A DNA stretch of 64,000 bases from Tetrahymena thermophila SB210 (Eukaryota; Ciliophora; Oligohymenophorea; Hymenostomatida; Tetrahymenidae). The DNA lies in NCBI RefSeq assembly GCF_000189635.1, contig NW_002476434.1, positions 248,001 to 312,000 of the forward strand. The letters are read 5' to 3'. Both the position numbers and the translations under genes were made by a program. The notes below the pieces were generated by a model. It saw nothing but the letters and a program-made list of their open reading frames with translations, was not told where the DNA came from and did no database searches. Position 1 is the stretch's first letter. Every line of letters begins with the position of its first letter. This document shows positions 63,656 through 64,000 of the stretch, one piece after another.

Positions 63656-64000
63656 ATGGAAGCTAATATTAATTTAATTTAAGATATTATCAGAATACAA
63701 AATTAATTTTTCTTTAATGCTGAAAAATTTCTGATCAATAGTTTGGAGATTTATAAAATGACTTATGTATTTAGACGTATAAGAAATTTTCTAATAATAT
63801 ATAATATTGGTAAGCAAATATTTACAATACTATTGAATTTTAGAGTTTATTTATTATCAAAAAAAATAAAGTATTGCTTAAAGAATTAGAATTTACTTAT
63901 CCTAAAAGTTGTTAAAAAATTCGTTACTTAGATAGTTCTCTTTTTAAAAAAGCAAAAATTAAATTAACTTTATTTTAGAGTGGTTTTTTTTAAACAATTT
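63656..64000 (+). CDS. possible 5' end of a gene continuing past the right edge
   Basis: ATG 63656 opens MEANINLIQDIIRIQNQFFF and runs to 63809. A candidate GT..TAG intron of 34 bases (63810-63843) then keeps the frame, which stays open to the window end (RIRIYLSQKLLKNSLLRQFS). The intron is shorter than the others in this window, and no domain is recognisable. Support is only an open, coding-like frame with a start and one plausible splice. Confidence 0.35.

Noticed and set aside
1..64000. tRNA, rRNA, CRISPR, telomere repeats and the Tetrahymena chromosome breakage sequence
   Set aside because: I scanned for T-loop motifs, spaced direct repeats, GGGGTT-type arrays and the breakage-site 15-mer on both strands, and saw none.

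Overview
The window reads as nuclear DNA of a hymenostome ciliate, most likely a Tetrahymena species. Four things seen in the sequence support this. Base composition is very AT-rich. Every long reading frame is full of in-frame TAA and TAG at positions where homologues carry glutamine, and TGA is the only stop. Genes are split by AT-rich GT..AG introns of about 45 to 620 bases. Intergenic DNA is close to pure A+T. Standard-code ORF calls are therefore fragments or shadows. I re-read both strands with TAA/TAG=Gln and joined exons by splice phase. Nothing in the window directly shows whether it comes from the somatic (macronuclear) or germline (micronuclear) genome.

Layout, left to right. 1-3348 (-): a Q/N/S-rich protein running off the left edge. 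4446-7632 (+): a helical protein with a weak COG1/Vps51-like N-terminus. 8337-10430 (+): COQ2, the ubiquinone prenyltransferase. 13090-13500 (-): a small twin-CX9C (CHCH) protein. 13501-16824: a gene-poor stretch with two diverged repeats. 16825-20918 (+): a 1248-residue glutamine-rich protein with a TORTIFOLIA1-like C-terminus. 22096-24865 and 25572-28526 (+): tandem EXD3/Mut-7-like exonucleases. 28924-33717 (-): a Ser/Thr kinase behind about 1100 residues of Asn/Gln/Ser-rich sequence. 35824-37664 (+): V-ATPase subunit c. 38952-40617 (-): a PhoD-like phosphatase interrupted by a perfect 139-bp palindrome flanked by a 6-bp duplication. 41580-46905: a three-copy tandem array of a multipass membrane protein with one decayed copy. 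47306-48897: two small secreted Cys proteins. 49286-54795 and 55435-61299 (-): two very similar membrane proteins of about 1740 residues with beta-propeller, cadherin-like and transmembrane regions. 62541-62918: a broken third copy of the small Cys protein. 63656-64000: the probable first exons of another gene.

The left 40 kb is mostly single-copy housekeeping genes (ubiquinone synthesis, V-ATPase, kinase, RNA exonucleases). From about 41 kb rightward nearly everything is lineage-specific, locally duplicated membrane or secreted protein genes, with recognisable dead copies. No operons are expected, and nearby genes are not obviously functionally linked. The most unusual object is the palindromic insertion in the phosphatase exon: removing it together with one copy of the 6-bp duplication restores an uninterrupted 506-codon frame.
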